The notes below the pieces were generated by a model. That model saw nothing but the letters and a program-made list of their open reading frames with translations. It made no database searches and was not told the DNA's origin. From contig CAWJYU010000014.1 of the NCBI GenBank assembly GCA_963847235.1, positions 248,001-312,000 on the forward strand: a stretch of 64,000 nucleotides of DNA, written 5' to 3'. Position 1 is the first letter of the stretch. Each line of letters opens with the position of its first letter. This stretch comes from JACDAN01 sp963847235 (GTDB taxonomy: Bacteria > Actinomycetota > Thermoleophilia > Gaiellales > Gaiellaceae). This document shows positions 24,382 through 32,554 of this stretch, in pieces. The translations under genes were made by a program, and so were the position numbers.

Positions 24382-24936
24382 GTGGCGACCACCGCGACAC
24401 GGCAGACGGCTGACGAGCGTCGCGCGTCGATCCTCGACGCCGCGACGGTCGAATTCGCCGCGAAGGGGCTGCACGGCACGTCAACCGAAGACGTGGCCAA
24501 GCGGGCCGGCATCTCCCAGCCGTACGTCTTCCGCCTCTTCGGCACGAAGAAGCTGCTCTTCGCCGAGACCTGCCGCCAGTGCATGCGTGAGGTCCGCGAG
24601 GCGATGGCGAGTGCGGCCGCCGGCCTCGACGGGGAGCAGGCCTTCGAGGCCATGGGCCATGCCTACATGGAGTTTCTGGCGGCCGAGCCGCGTCGCCTGA
24701 TGCTGCAGATGCAGATGTACGCCGCCTGCGCCGAGCCGGAGATCCGGCAGGTCGCACAGGACGGGTACGGCGAGCTCGTTCGCTTCGTCGAGACTCGCAC
24801 CGGCGCTGCGCCCGGCCGCATCTCGCGGTTCTTCGGGAAAGGGATGCTCACGAACGTGCTCGCCGCGATGCAGGTGAAGGACGCCGGCTTCGAGTGGGCC
24901 GATCGCCTGGTACAGGGATGCAGGGAGGACGTGTGA
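24382..24936 (+). CDS. TetR family transcriptional regulator
   Basis: 184 residues from GTG 24382, chosen over GTG 24364 because the latter lies in the operator. The N-terminal domain reads ADERRASILDAATVEFAAKG, then TSTEDVAKRAGISQPYVFRLFGTKKLLF, the canonical TetR helix-turn-helix. The C-terminal ligand domain (about 60-184) is helical and Met-rich. It directly precedes an MFS drug-type exporter with a related palindrome in its promoter, so it is most simply the local repressor of that exporter. Confidence 0.9.
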   Translation: MATTATRQTADERRASILDAATVEFAAKGLHGTSTEDVAKRAGISQPYVFRLFGTKKLLFAETCRQCMREVREAMASAAAGLDGEQAFEAMGHAYMEFLAAEPRRLMLQMQMYAACAEPEIRQVAQDGYGELVRFVETRTGAAPGRISRFFGKGMLTNVLAAMQVKDAGFEWADRLVQGCREDV

Positions 24937-24965
24937 CGCGGCCTCTCTTTTTTCGCTTGAGAGTA

Positions 24966-24979
24966 AGTGACGAGTCACT
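24966..24979. promoter_or_regulatory. Palindrome upstream of the MFS exporter
   Basis: AGTGAC-GA-GTCACT is a perfect inverted repeat, 15 bases before ATG 24995. With the base before it, it shares the word GTAAGTGA with the TetR operator at 24354, consistent with a second TetR site. Confidence 0.5.
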
Positions 24980-24994
24980 AGCAAGGAGGAGGAG

Positions 24995-26407
24995 ATGAAG
25001 GCTCCCCGGACGCTCTGGACCTTCGTGATCACGTCGCTCGCGCTTTTCATGGTCGTGCTCGACAACCTCGTCGTCTCGACCGCGCTGCCCGTGATCCGGA
25101 CCGACCTCGACGCCTCTCTCGAGGAGCTCGAGTGGACGGTCAACGCCTACACCCTGACCTTCGCGGTCTTCCTGCTCACCGGCGCAGCACTCGGTGACCG
25201 CTTCGGACGCCGGCGGATGTTTGTCGCCGGAATGACGCTCTTCACCGCGGCCTCGGCCGCGGCCGCCCTCGCGCCGACGATGGACGCGCTGATCGCCGCT
25301 CGCGCGATCCAGGGGATCGGCGGCGCCATCGTCACGCCGCTGACGCTCACCATCCTCAGCGACGTGTTCCCGAAGGAGAGGCGCGGCCTCGCGCTCGGCG
25401 CGTGGTCGGGGATCGCCGGCCTCGCCGTCGCCTCCGGTCCTCTCGTCGGCGGTGCAGTCGTCGACGGGATCTCCTGGCAGTGGATCTTCTGGCTGAACGT
25501 CCCGATCGGGATCCTGCTCGTGCCGCTCGCCCTCCGGTTCCTCCGTGAGACCTACGGCCCGGACAGGGGCCTCGACCTCCCTGGCCTCGCGCTTGTGAGC
25601 GCCGGCCTGTTGGGACTCGTCTGGGGCCTGATCCACGGGAACGGCGACGGCTGGACGAGCCCGCAGATCGTCGGTTCGCTCGCCGTCGGTGCGATTCTCA
25701 CGGCCGCCTTCGTGGCCTGGGAGCTGCGCACGCCAGCCCCGATGCTCCCGATGCGCTTCTTCCGTGACCGGGCGTTCGCGGCCGCGAACGGCGCGTCGCT
25801 GCTCATGTACTTCGGGATGTTCGGGTCGATCTTCCTGCTGACTCAGTTCCTGCAGACCGTGCAGGGACACTCGCCGCTCGGCGCCGGGCTCCGCGTCCTG
25901 CCGTGGACGGCGATGCCGATGATCGTCGCCCCGATTGCGGGCGCCCTCTCCGACCGGATCGGCGGTCGGCCGCTGATGGTCGTCGGGCTCTCGCTGCAGG
26001 CAATCGGTCTCGGATGGCTCGCCGCGGTCTCGACACCGACCGTCCCCTACACGCAGCTCGTGATCCCGTTCATCCTGAGCGGAACCGGAATGGCGATGTT
26101 CTTCGCGCCGGTCGCGAATGTCGTGCTCTCGGCCGTGCGTCACGAGGAGGAAGGCAAGGCCTCGGGCACCAACAATGCGATCCGGGAGGTCGGAGGCGTC
26201 TTCGGCGTCGCCGTCCTCGCCTCGGTCTTCGCGTCGTACGGAGGCTACGGAACGCCGCAGTCGTTCGTGGACGGCCTCACGCCGGCGATCTGGGTCGGTG
26301 CTGTCGTGGTCGGCGCCGGCGCGCTGATCTCGCTCCTGATCCCCGGCCGGCGCCGCCGGCAGGAGCAGCCGGTCGACGAAGCCGAAGTGGTGCTCGAGGC
26401 GGCCTAG
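24995..26407 (+). CDS. MFS exporter, DHA2 (EmrB/QacA) type
   Basis: 470 residues with about 14 membrane segments, start ATG 24995 preceded by AAGGAGG. Helix 1 carries the DHA2 motif LDNLVVSTALPVIRTDL; motif A is GDRFGRRRMFVAG and motif C appears around GLAVASGPLVGGAVVDGISW. Proton-driven export of drugs or other hydrophobic molecules is the family role. The TetR gene and operators upstream indicate inducible expression. It converges on the eIF2B-like gene with a 6-base gap. Confidence 0.92.
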   Translation: MKAPRTLWTFVITSLALFMVVLDNLVVSTALPVIRTDLDASLEELEWTVNAYTLTFAVFLLTGAALGDRFGRRRMFVAGMTLFTAASAAAALAPTMDALIAARAIQGIGGAIVTPLTLTILSDVFPKERRGLALGAWSGIAGLAVASGPLVGGAVVDGISWQWIFWLNVPIGILLVPLALRFLRETYGPDRGLDLPGLALVSAGLLGLVWGLIHGNGDGWTSPQIVGSLAVGAILTAAFVAWELRTPAPMLPMRFFRDRAFAAANGASLLMYFGMFGSIFLLTQFLQTVQGHSPLGAGLRVLPWTAMPMIVAPIAGALSDRIGGRPLMVVGLSLQAIGLGWLAAVSTPTVPYTQLVIPFILSGTGMAMFFAPVANVVLSAVRHEEEGKASGTNNAIREVGGVFGVAVLASVFASYGGYGTPQSFVDGLTPAIWVGAVVVGAGALISLLIPGRRRRQEQPVDEAEVVLEAA

Positions 26408-26413
26408 CCGCCG

Positions 26414-27304
26414 TTACCTGTTCGCCGCGAGGGGTGCGATCAGCTCGTACCCCTCACGGAGGAACGGGACGCGGTCCACGAGCACGCCGATCTCCTCCGG
26501 CGGAAAGACACCTTCCTCGGTCACGATCTCGGTGATCAGTTCGGCGGGGATCAGCTCGAAGAGCTCGCGCTCGAAGTCGGCCAGATCCGGGGCCTGGGCG
26601 CCCGGAATCGGCGCCAGCTTGATCACCTCGGCGGCCACGACAACCGGTACACCGGCGTCACGCGCCGCCTGCGCCAGCGGGATCGTCCCGATCTTGTTGC
26701 AGATCGTGCCGTCACGGAAGACGGTGTCGGCGCCGAGCAGGACGACGTCCACGTCCTGAAGCCTGCCCGGCGCGTCGGCGTCCTCGACCAGCTCCGCGTC
26801 GATCTCGCCACCGGTCAGCTCGGTGACGAGTGTCCTGCCTTCCTCGACCGGGGTGGACACGGTGCAGAGCACCTTCGCCGGGTCGTCGTGAGAAAGAGCC
26901 TCGCGCACGGTGGCGGAGTTCGAGTGCGTGAGCACGGTCGCGCCGTCGATCCGGTCGCGCAGCTGGATCGCGATCGACGCCGGCGCGCGGATCCGTCCTT
27001 CGGTGAGCGCCTGCGCCTCCTCGCCGACCACCCGCCGGAGGTCGTCAGGCTCCAGGTGGCTCTCGCAGAGGCCTGACGCAAGCAGCCTCCCGACCGTCCC
27101 GGCGATTGCGCCGACACCCGGTCTCGCGGCCGCGAGCCGGCGGCCGGCCTCCTCGAGCTTTTCGAGCAGGTCCTCGGACGATCCGTCGTGTTGCTCCGCC
27201 AGCTCGGTCAGCGCCTCGACGGCCTGGCGCGCCATCCAGCTGGCTCCGTGTGATCGATCTTCGCGGAGCTCAGCGATCCGGTCTTCGAGTGAGGCGGCGG
27301 CCAC
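26414..27304 (-). CDS. eIF-2B alpha/beta/delta-like isomerase family protein
   Basis: 296 residues from GTG 27304. The core is VLLGADTVFRDGTICNKIGT, then VPVVVAAEVIKLAP, the signature of the eIF2B/MtnA/ribose-1,5-bisphosphate isomerase superfamily, preceded by ATVLTHSNSATV and VSTPVEEGRT. Bacterial members isomerise phosphorylated aldoses; the lack of an MtnA-type N-terminus and the short length favour the R15P-isomerase-like group, but the substrate is open. A TACAAT hexamer lies 10 bases upstream on this strand. It is divergent from a GT2 gene. Confidence 0.8.
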   Translation of the reverse strand: MAAASLEDRIAELREDRSHGASWMARQAVEALTELAEQHDGSSEDLLEKLEEAGRRLAAARPGVGAIAGTVGRLLASGLCESHLEPDDLRRVVGEEAQALTEGRIRAPASIAIQLRDRIDGATVLTHSNSATVREALSHDDPAKVLCTVSTPVEEGRTLVTELTGGEIDAELVEDADAPGRLQDVDVVLLGADTVFRDGTICNKIGTIPLAQAARDAGVPVVVAAEVIKLAPIPGAQAPDLADFERELFELIPAELITEIVTEEGVFPPEEIGVLVDRVPFLREGYELIAPLAANR

Positions 27305-27314
27305 CGGACAGCCA

Positions 27315-27324
27315 ATTGTAGTGT
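27315..27324. promoter_or_regulatory. Overlapping divergent leaderless promoters
   Basis: Plus strand: TAGTGT (27319-27324), 7 bases before GTG 27332. Minus strand: TACAAT (27315-27320), 10 bases before GTG 27304. The two -10 boxes share bases 27319-27320, so the promoters should exclude each other. Confidence 0.5.
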
Positions 27325-27331
27325 CGAGCCC

Positions 27332-28243
27332 GTGCAGCCGGAGATCTCCGTTGTCGTGACGCTCCACAACGAGCGTCCGACGGTCGACGAGCTGGTGCGG
27401 CGGACGGCGGCGACGCTCGACGGGGAGGGCTACGAGCTGCTGCTCGTCGACGACGGTTCGACTGACGGAACCTGGGAGGAGATCGAGCGCCTGCATGGCT
27501 CCGATGGGCATGTCCGCGGGGTGCGTCTCAAGCGCAACTTCGGCCAGCACCCGGCGATGCACGCGGGGCTCGTGCGCGCGCGCGGCGACATCCTCGTGAC
27601 GATGGACGGAGACCTCCAGAACTCGCCCGAGGACATCCCGAAGCTGCTGGCGGCGGTCCGAAACGGCACCGACGTGGCGAGCGGGCGGCGCGCGGCGCGG
27701 CGCGACTCATGGGGTCGCACGCTCCCCTCGCGGATGGTGAACGGGATGCTCCGCCGCTTCACCGGTGTCTCGATTGCCGACTTCGGCTGCGCGTTCAACG
27801 CCTACCGGCGGTCGGCGCTCGAGCCGATGCTCGGCGCAATCGGCCGGCAGAAGTTCACGAAGGCGCTCGTCCTCTCGGGCGGCGCGAGCGTCGTCGAGGT
27901 GGACGTCGCGCACGAGAAGCGCAAGGGGCCTTCCAGCTACTCGCCCCTTCGCCTGACGCGCCTCGCACTCCACGTCCTCGCGGGCTTCTGGCCGCAGCCG
28001 ATCCAGTGGATCGGCGTCGCGCTCGGCACGCTCTGCACGCTGGCAGCGCTCGCGCTCGGGATCTACGGCGTCGCGTACTGGATCGTGGAGTCAGACTTCC
28101 CGGGGCCGCTCTTCGGCGGCGCCGCCGTCGTCTTCGTCCTCGGCGTGCAAGGGTTCATCCTCGCGCTGGTCGGCGAGTACCTGGCGCGCATCCAGCGAGA
28201 CGTGGAGGGCAGGCCGCTGTACACGATCGACAAGGAACTGTGA
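27332..28243 (+). CDS. GT2 family glycosyltransferase with two C-terminal membrane helices (DPM/ArnC/GtrB-like)
   Basis: 303 residues from GTG 27332. The GT-A domain opens ISVVVTLHNERPTVDELVRR, with LLVDDGSTDGTWEEIE and the DxD-like ILVTMDGDLQN. The C-terminus has two helices (about 225-250, 262-285) and ends ARIQRDVEGRPLYTIDKEL, typical of enzymes that load sugars onto polyprenyl phosphate (GtrB, ArnC). It is coupled to a dehydratase gene (GTGA), so it may act on that enzyme's product. Confidence 0.88.
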   Translation: MQPEISVVVTLHNERPTVDELVRRTAATLDGEGYELLLVDDGSTDGTWEEIERLHGSDGHVRGVRLKRNFGQHPAMHAGLVRARGDILVTMDGDLQNSPEDIPKLLAAVRNGTDVASGRRAARRDSWGRTLPSRMVNGMLRRFTGVSIADFGCAFNAYRRSALEPMLGAIGRQKFTKALVLSGGASVVEVDVAHEKRKGPSSYSPLRLTRLALHVLAGFWPQPIQWIGVALGTLCTLAALALGIYGVAYWIVESDFPGPLFGGAAVVFVLGVQGFILALVGEYLARIQRDVEGRPLYTIDKEL

Positions 28244-29235
28244 AACGGATCCTCGTCACCGGCGGGGCGGGCTTCATTTCCTCCGCGTTCATCCGGCATC
28301 TGTTGCGGGCGACGCCGTACGAGGTCGTCTCGCTCGACGCCCTGACCTACGCGGGGAACCTCGAGAACCTGCGCGACGTTCGCTCGCACGAACGGCTCTC
28401 GTTCGTCCACGGCGACATCCGCGACGAGGCGCTGGTGCGGGAGGTCGTGGCCGGTGTGGACGTGATCGTCAACGCCGCGGCCGAGTCGCACGTGGAGAAG
28501 TCGATTGCCGAGGGTGCCTCCGAGTTCGTGGCCACGAACGTGCAGGGGACGCGCGTCCTGCTCGATGCCATCCGCGAGGAGGCCGTCGAGCGCTTCATCC
28601 TGATCTCCTCCAGCGAGGTGTACGGCACTGCGGAGACGGCTCCGATGGACGAGGAACATCCGCTGAACCCCCGCAGCCCCTACGCGGCCACGAAAGCGGG
28701 GGCGGATCGGCTCGCGTTCTCGTACCGAGCGACGTACGACCTGCCGATCGTGATCGTGCGGCCGTTCAACAACTACGGGCCGCGCCAGCATCCCGAGAAG
28801 GTGATCCCGCGCTTCATCCTCCAGGCGCTGGCCGGCGAGCCCCTGACCGTCCACGGTGACGGGACGGCGAGCCGGGACTGGCTCTACGTCGAGGACGACG
28901 CGGAGGCGATCCAGGCGGTGATCGAGGCGGACGCGGCGGTCGACGGTGAGGTGATCAACGTCGCGACGGGGCGGGACGCGTCGGTGTCGGAGATCGCCGA
29001 CCTCGTGCTCGAGCTCTGTGGCAAGCCCGCGTCGCTGAAGGAGCACGTGGCGGAGCGGCCGGGCCAGGTGGCGCGACACATCGGCTCGACGGAGAAGGCG
29101 GAGCGGCTGCTCGGTTGGACTGCGCGGACGTCGCTCGAGGAGGGCCTGAGCCGCACTGTCGCGTGGTACCGCGAGAACGCGTCCTGGGTGGACTCGTCCC
29201 TTGCGGCCCCGGCTGACGTCGCGGGCACGACCTGA
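28240..29235 (+). CDS. NDP-sugar dehydratase/epimerase (extended SDR)
   Basis: 331 residues from GTG 28240. RILVTGGAGFISSAFIRHLL is the nucleotide motif, but the third Gly of GxxGxxG is Ser here. SSSEVYGTAE and SPYAATKAGADRL carry the Ser/Tyr/Lys catalytic residues; VRPFNNYGPRQHPEKVIPRF and GDGTASRDWLYVEDDAEAI follow the RmlB/UDP-GlcNAc-dehydratase pattern. It lacks the TDEVYG motif of true RmlB, so dTDP-glucose is not assured. It is coupled to the GT2 before it. Confidence 0.85.
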   Translation: MKRILVTGGAGFISSAFIRHLLRATPYEVVSLDALTYAGNLENLRDVRSHERLSFVHGDIRDEALVREVVAGVDVIVNAAAESHVEKSIAEGASEFVATNVQGTRVLLDAIREEAVERFILISSSEVYGTAETAPMDEEHPLNPRSPYAATKAGADRLAFSYRATYDLPIVIVRPFNNYGPRQHPEKVIPRFILQALAGEPLTVHGDGTASRDWLYVEDDAEAIQAVIEADAAVDGEVINVATGRDASVSEIADLVLELCGKPASLKEHVAERPGQVARHIGSTEKAERLLGWTARTSLEEGLSRTVAWYRENASWVDSSLAAPADVAGTT

Positions 29236-29251
29236 GCTCCGCGCCGTCTGC

Positions 29252-29785
29252 TCACGGGTCGCGGCGCAGGCGCAGACCCAGGTAGAGAGCACTCGGCAGT
29301 CCGCCGATCACCCACAACACGAAGAACAACGTCTCGAACGTGCTGTTCGAGCTCTCCGAGTAGCTGTCGACGATCGCGAGCGTGAGGAACGGAACCACCG
29401 AGAGCAGCGCGAGCGCCGTTCCGATGGTCTTCTCGCGATTCGACCACGCCTTGGAGATCAGAACCATCGCGATGCCGAAGAGCCAGCCGATGAACGGGAC
29501 GACGAGCGTGATCATCGCGGCCACCTCGAGCTTGCCCGTGGGCCGCTGCACGGCCTCCGGCGCGGGCTCCGCGGCCTCGACGATCTCCTCGGGCGGCCCG
29601 AGCCGCTCGAGCACGTTGCGGACCGCGACCTCGCCGGCCGCCTCCTCCTCGCGCAGCGCCGCCTCGATGTGCTCGCGGATCTCCGCGATCAGCTCGGTCC
29701 GGCGGGACCGCTGCAGGTGCGCAGCCGCCTCTTCGAGCCGGCTCAGGTAGTCGTCGACGAGCCGGTCGGTCTGCATGGTGGTCAT
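29252..29785 (-). CDS. PadR-associated HAAS/DUF1700-like membrane protein
   Basis: 177 residues from ATG 29785. The N-terminal helical domain (LVDDYLSRLEEAAAHLQRSR, then ELIAEIREHIEAALREEEAA) is the HAAS-type domain that commonly accompanies PadR regulators. After a Pro/Ala-rich linker come three membrane helices (about 88-108, 120-138, 150-168). The start codon overlaps the PadR stop (ATGA). Such proteins probably act with PadR in an envelope response; the mechanism is not established. Confidence 0.75.
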   Translation of the reverse strand: MTTMQTDRLVDDYLSRLEEAAAHLQRSRRTELIAEIREHIEAALREEEAAGEVAVRNVLERLGPPEEIVEAAEPAPEAVQRPTGKLEVAAMITLVVPFIGWLFGIAMVLISKAWSNREKTIGTALALLSVVPFLTLAIVDSYSESSNSTFETLFFVLWVIGGLPSALYLGLRLRRDP

Positions 29786-30129
29786 CCTTCCTCCTTCGTG
29801 AGAATCGCATCGACAGAGTCCCGGAACCGGGCCCACTCTTTGGCGAAGTCGTCGAGCGCCTCCCGGCCCGCCTCGGTGAGCTCGTAGTAGCGGCGTGGCG
29901 GGCCCGACTCGGACTCGCGCCAGAACGTCGTCACGAGCTCCTCCTTCCGTAGGCGCGTGAGCAGCGGGTAGATCGTCCCCTCGCTCGTGACGAGGCCGTC
30001 CACCTCCGAGAGCTCCCGAACGAGCTCGAACCCGTACCGCGCCCCACCGCGCAAAAGCGCCAGGACGCAGTACTCGACCGTGCCTCGACGCAACTGGGAG
30101 ACCGACTTGCGTGTCTCGACAGGTTCCAT
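29782..30129 (-). CDS. PadR family transcriptional regulator
   Basis: 115 residues from ATG 30129, fixed by a TACTAT -10 seven bases upstream; ATG 30138 is the alternative. The fold reads LRRGTVEYCVLALLRGGARY, then YGFELVRELSEVDGLVTSEG, TIYPLLTRLRKEELV and YYELTEAGREALDDF, the standard PadR winged helix with its Tyr-rich wing. A direct repeat GGTACT-N5-GGTACT lies across its promoter and may be its operator. Confidence 0.92.
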   Translation of the reverse strand: MEPVETRKSVSQLRRGTVEYCVLALLRGGARYGFELVRELSEVDGLVTSEGTIYPLLTRLRKEELVTTFWRESESGPPRRYYELTEAGREALDDFAKEWARFRDSVDAILTKEEG

Positions 30130-30136
30130 GCGTCGC

Positions 30137-30142
30137 ATAGTA
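30137..30142 (-). promoter_or_regulatory. Leaderless-type -10 hexamer TACTAT of the PadR gene
   Basis: TACTAT on the minus strand, 7 bases before ATG 30129. It overlaps the GGTACT direct repeat, in keeping with autorepression. Confidence 0.55.
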
Positions 30143-30219
30143 CCTTGCGAGTACCACCACGTCAACGTCGGCGTCCGCCTCGTCGGCGTCGTCGCGCTTG
30201 GGCGCAACAATGGGGGACG

Positions 30220-31446
30220 GTGGCGGCGGAAGCTGAGCGACGCGCGGACCGGCGGAGACGTCTCCTCGTTCTGGGCGCCGGTCCCGCGCAAGTCGGGCTG
30301 CTCGAGGCGGCTCGGGCCCGCGGCGACCTGGAGGTCATCGCCCTCGACCGCGACCCAGCGGCGCCCGGGTTCGCCCTCGCCGACCGTCGGGCGATCATCT
30401 CGACCGAGGACGAGCGCGGGATCCAGCGGCTCGCGGACGCCGAGCGGGTGCACGGGATCGTCGCTCCGGGGATCGACTGGCCCGTCGCGATCGCGGCGCG
30501 GGTCGCCGAGCGGATCGGAATCGCGCACCCCCTCTCGCCGGCCACCGCCGTCCTCGCCACCTCCAAGGCGCGGCAGCGCGAACGGCTGGCCGCCGCCGGC
30601 CTGCCCCAGCCGGCCTGGCATCTCGTCTCAGGCCCGGAGGAGGGCCTGCCGGTTCCCTGCGTCGTCAAGGCGCCCGACCGGCAGGGCCAGCGAGGCCTGA
30701 GCCTCGTCGAGGACGCCGCCGAGCTCGAGGCGGCGATCACACGCGCCCTCGCGGAGTCGAGGAACGGCCACGCGCTCGTCGAGGAGCTCGCCGACGGGCC
30801 GGAGGTGACCGTGAACGCGTTCTCGGTCGCCGGACGCTTCCATCCGCTCACGGTGACCGACCGGCTGACTGCCGAGCCACCTGCGTTCGGCGTCGCGCTG
30901 GCACACGTCTGGCCATCGGATGCGGACGCAGTCGGCAAGGCTGCCGAGGTCGCCGCTCGCGCTGCCTCGGCGCTCGGCATCCAGGACGGGCCCTCCTACA
31001 CCCAACTCCGGATCACCCGCGAAGGGCCGCAGGTGGTCGAGGTTGCCGCGCGGCTCGGCGGCGGCCACGACGCGGAGCTCTGCCGCGCCGCGCTCGGCGT
31101 CGACCTCAACGAGCTCGCGCTGCACGCCGCGCTCGGCGAGGAGATCGACCCGGCCGCACTCGTCGTCGATCCACGAGCGGGCGGTGCCTCCACCGTCTTC
31201 CTGACGGCGGCGCCGGGAGAGCTCGAGACGGTCGAGGGCGTGGAGGAGGCAGAGGCGATGGAGGGTGTCCTGCGCATCCGTGTCTACCGACGGCGCGGCT
31301 ACGAGGTCGGCGAGCTCCGGCGGGGCGCGGACCGGCTCGGCGCCGTTCAGGCGGTCGGCTCCACGAGGGACGAGGCCCTGGACCGGGCGAGGGCGGCTGC
31401 CGCTCTCGTACGCTTCCGGACGGCCCGTGCAGGAACTCTCGCGTAG
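30220..31446 (+). CDS. ATP-grasp ligase
   Basis: 408 residues from GTG 30220. The pre-ATP-grasp domain is RRLLVLGAGPAQVGLLEAAR, then VIALDRDPAAPGFALADRRA; core motifs are TSKARQRERLAAAGLPQPAW, VPCVVKAPDRQGQRGLSLVE, ALVEELADGPEVTVNAFSV and QVVEVAARLGGGHDAELCRA. It shares its layout with the ligase at 19676. It heads a long rightward run (aminotransferase next, 7-base gap), so its amine acceptor may be the amino sugar made by that neighbour. Confidence 0.87.
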   Translation: MAAEAERRADRRRRLLVLGAGPAQVGLLEAARARGDLEVIALDRDPAAPGFALADRRAIISTEDERGIQRLADAERVHGIVAPGIDWPVAIAARVAERIGIAHPLSPATAVLATSKARQRERLAAAGLPQPAWHLVSGPEEGLPVPCVVKAPDRQGQRGLSLVEDAAELEAAITRALAESRNGHALVEELADGPEVTVNAFSVAGRFHPLTVTDRLTAEPPAFGVALAHVWPSDADAVGKAAEVAARAASALGIQDGPSYTQLRITREGPQVVEVAARLGGGHDAELCRAALGVDLNELALHAALGEEIDPAALVVDPRAGGASTVFLTAAPGELETVEGVEEAEAMEGVLRIRVYRRRGYEVGELRRGADRLGAVQAVGSTRDEALDRARAAAALVRFRTARAGTLA

Positions 31447-31453
31447 AAAGACG

Positions 31454-32554
31454 ATGCTCTCGTTCCAGCCTCCCGCCGTCGGCGAGGAGGAGATCGAGGC
31501 CGTCGCTCGGACGATCCGCTCCGGCTGGCTGACGACCGGCGAGAACGCCGCCGAGCTCGAGCGGCGGTTCGCGGAGTACGCCGGCGCGAAGCACGCACTC
31601 GCCGTCTCCTCCGGCACCGCTGCGATGCACCTGGCGCTCGTCGCCCTCGGGATCGGGCCCGGCGACGAGGTGATCACCACGCCGATCACGTGGCCCGCGA
31701 CTGCCAACGTGATCGTTCACACCGGCGCCACGCCCGTCTTCGCCGACGTCCGCGAGGCGGACCTCAACATCGACCCCGAGGCGATCGCAGCGGCGGTCAC
31801 CGAGCGGACGAAGGCGATCATGCCCGTCCACCTCGCCGGGCAGCCCGCCGACCTCGATCCGATCTGGGCCCTTGGCCTGCCGGTGATCGAGGACGCCGCG
31901 CACGCCGCCGAGAGCGCGTACCGCGGCAGGAAGGTCGGCGGGCTCTCCGAGGCGACCTGCTTCTCGCTGTACGCGACGAAGAACGTCGCGGCCGGCGAGG
32001 GCGGGATCGTCACGACGAACCGGGACGACGTCGCCGACGCGATCGGCGAGCTCCGGCTGATGCGACGCCACGGCGGGTCGCTCTACGACATCGCGGTGCC
32101 GGGCTACAAGGCGAACCTCTCCGACGTCCTGGCGGCGATCGCGCTCGTCCAGCTGGACAAGCTCGAGCGGCACAGGGAGATCCGGCTCCGGCACTTCGCC
32201 GCGTACGACGAGGCCGTGGCCGACCTGGACGGCATCGAGCCGCTCGCACGCGACGACCGCGACCTGCATGCGCTCCACCTCTACGTCGTCCGAATCGACC
32301 CTGAGCGCGCAGGTGGCACGCGCGACGAGTACGCCGCGCTGCTCGAGGAGGAGAACGTCGCGACGAGCATCCACTTCCTGCCGGTGCACACGCTGACCGC
32401 CTACCGGGAGCTTCTGCCCGACCAGCCCGCGCTCCCGGTCGCCGAACGGGCCGGCGCGCAGGTGCTCTCGCTGCCCCTCTCCCCGGCGCACTCGGACGAG
32501 GACGTCGCGGACGTGGTCGACGCGCTCCGCCGGATCCACTCGCGCCTCACATGA
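31454..32554 (+). CDS. DegT/DnrJ/EryC1 sugar aminotransferase
   Basis: 366 residues from ATG 31454. VSSGTAAMHLALVALGIGPG (PLP phosphate), VIEDAAHAAESAYRGRKVGG (Asp to the PLP nitrogen) and FSLYATKNVAAGEGG (Schiff-base Lys) are all intact. The extended C-terminal region NVATSIHFLPVHTLTAYREL contributes to the substrate site, as in ArnB/PseC-like enzymes. It lies between an ATP-grasp gene and a membrane flippase-like gene (ATGA overlap), forming an amino-sugar synthesis and decoration cassette. Confidence 0.92.
   Translation: MLSFQPPAVGEEEIEAVARTIRSGWLTTGENAAELERRFAEYAGAKHALAVSSGTAAMHLALVALGIGPGDEVITTPITWPATANVIVHTGATPVFADVREADLNIDPEAIAAAVTERTKAIMPVHLAGQPADLDPIWALGLPVIEDAAHAAESAYRGRKVGGLSEATCFSLYATKNVAAGEGGIVTTNRDDVADAIGELRLMRRHGGSLYDIAVPGYKANLSDVLAAIALVQLDKLERHREIRLRHFAAYDEAVADLDGIEPLARDDRDLHALHLYVVRIDPERAGGTRDEYAALLEEENVATSIHFLPVHTLTAYRELLPDQPALPVAERAGAQVLSLPLSPAHSDEDVADVVDALRRIHSRLT

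Noticed and set aside
24848..26143. Large leftward frame opposite the MFS exporter
   Set aside because: Highly charged, repetitive Arg/Glu/Asp composition; the opposite strand is a clear 14-helix transporter.
27709..28239. N-terminal extension of the dehydratase gene at 28240
   Set aside because: The extension is the antisense-like Arg-rich frame of the GT2 gene; the GTGA overlap and Rossmann motif set the start at 28240.
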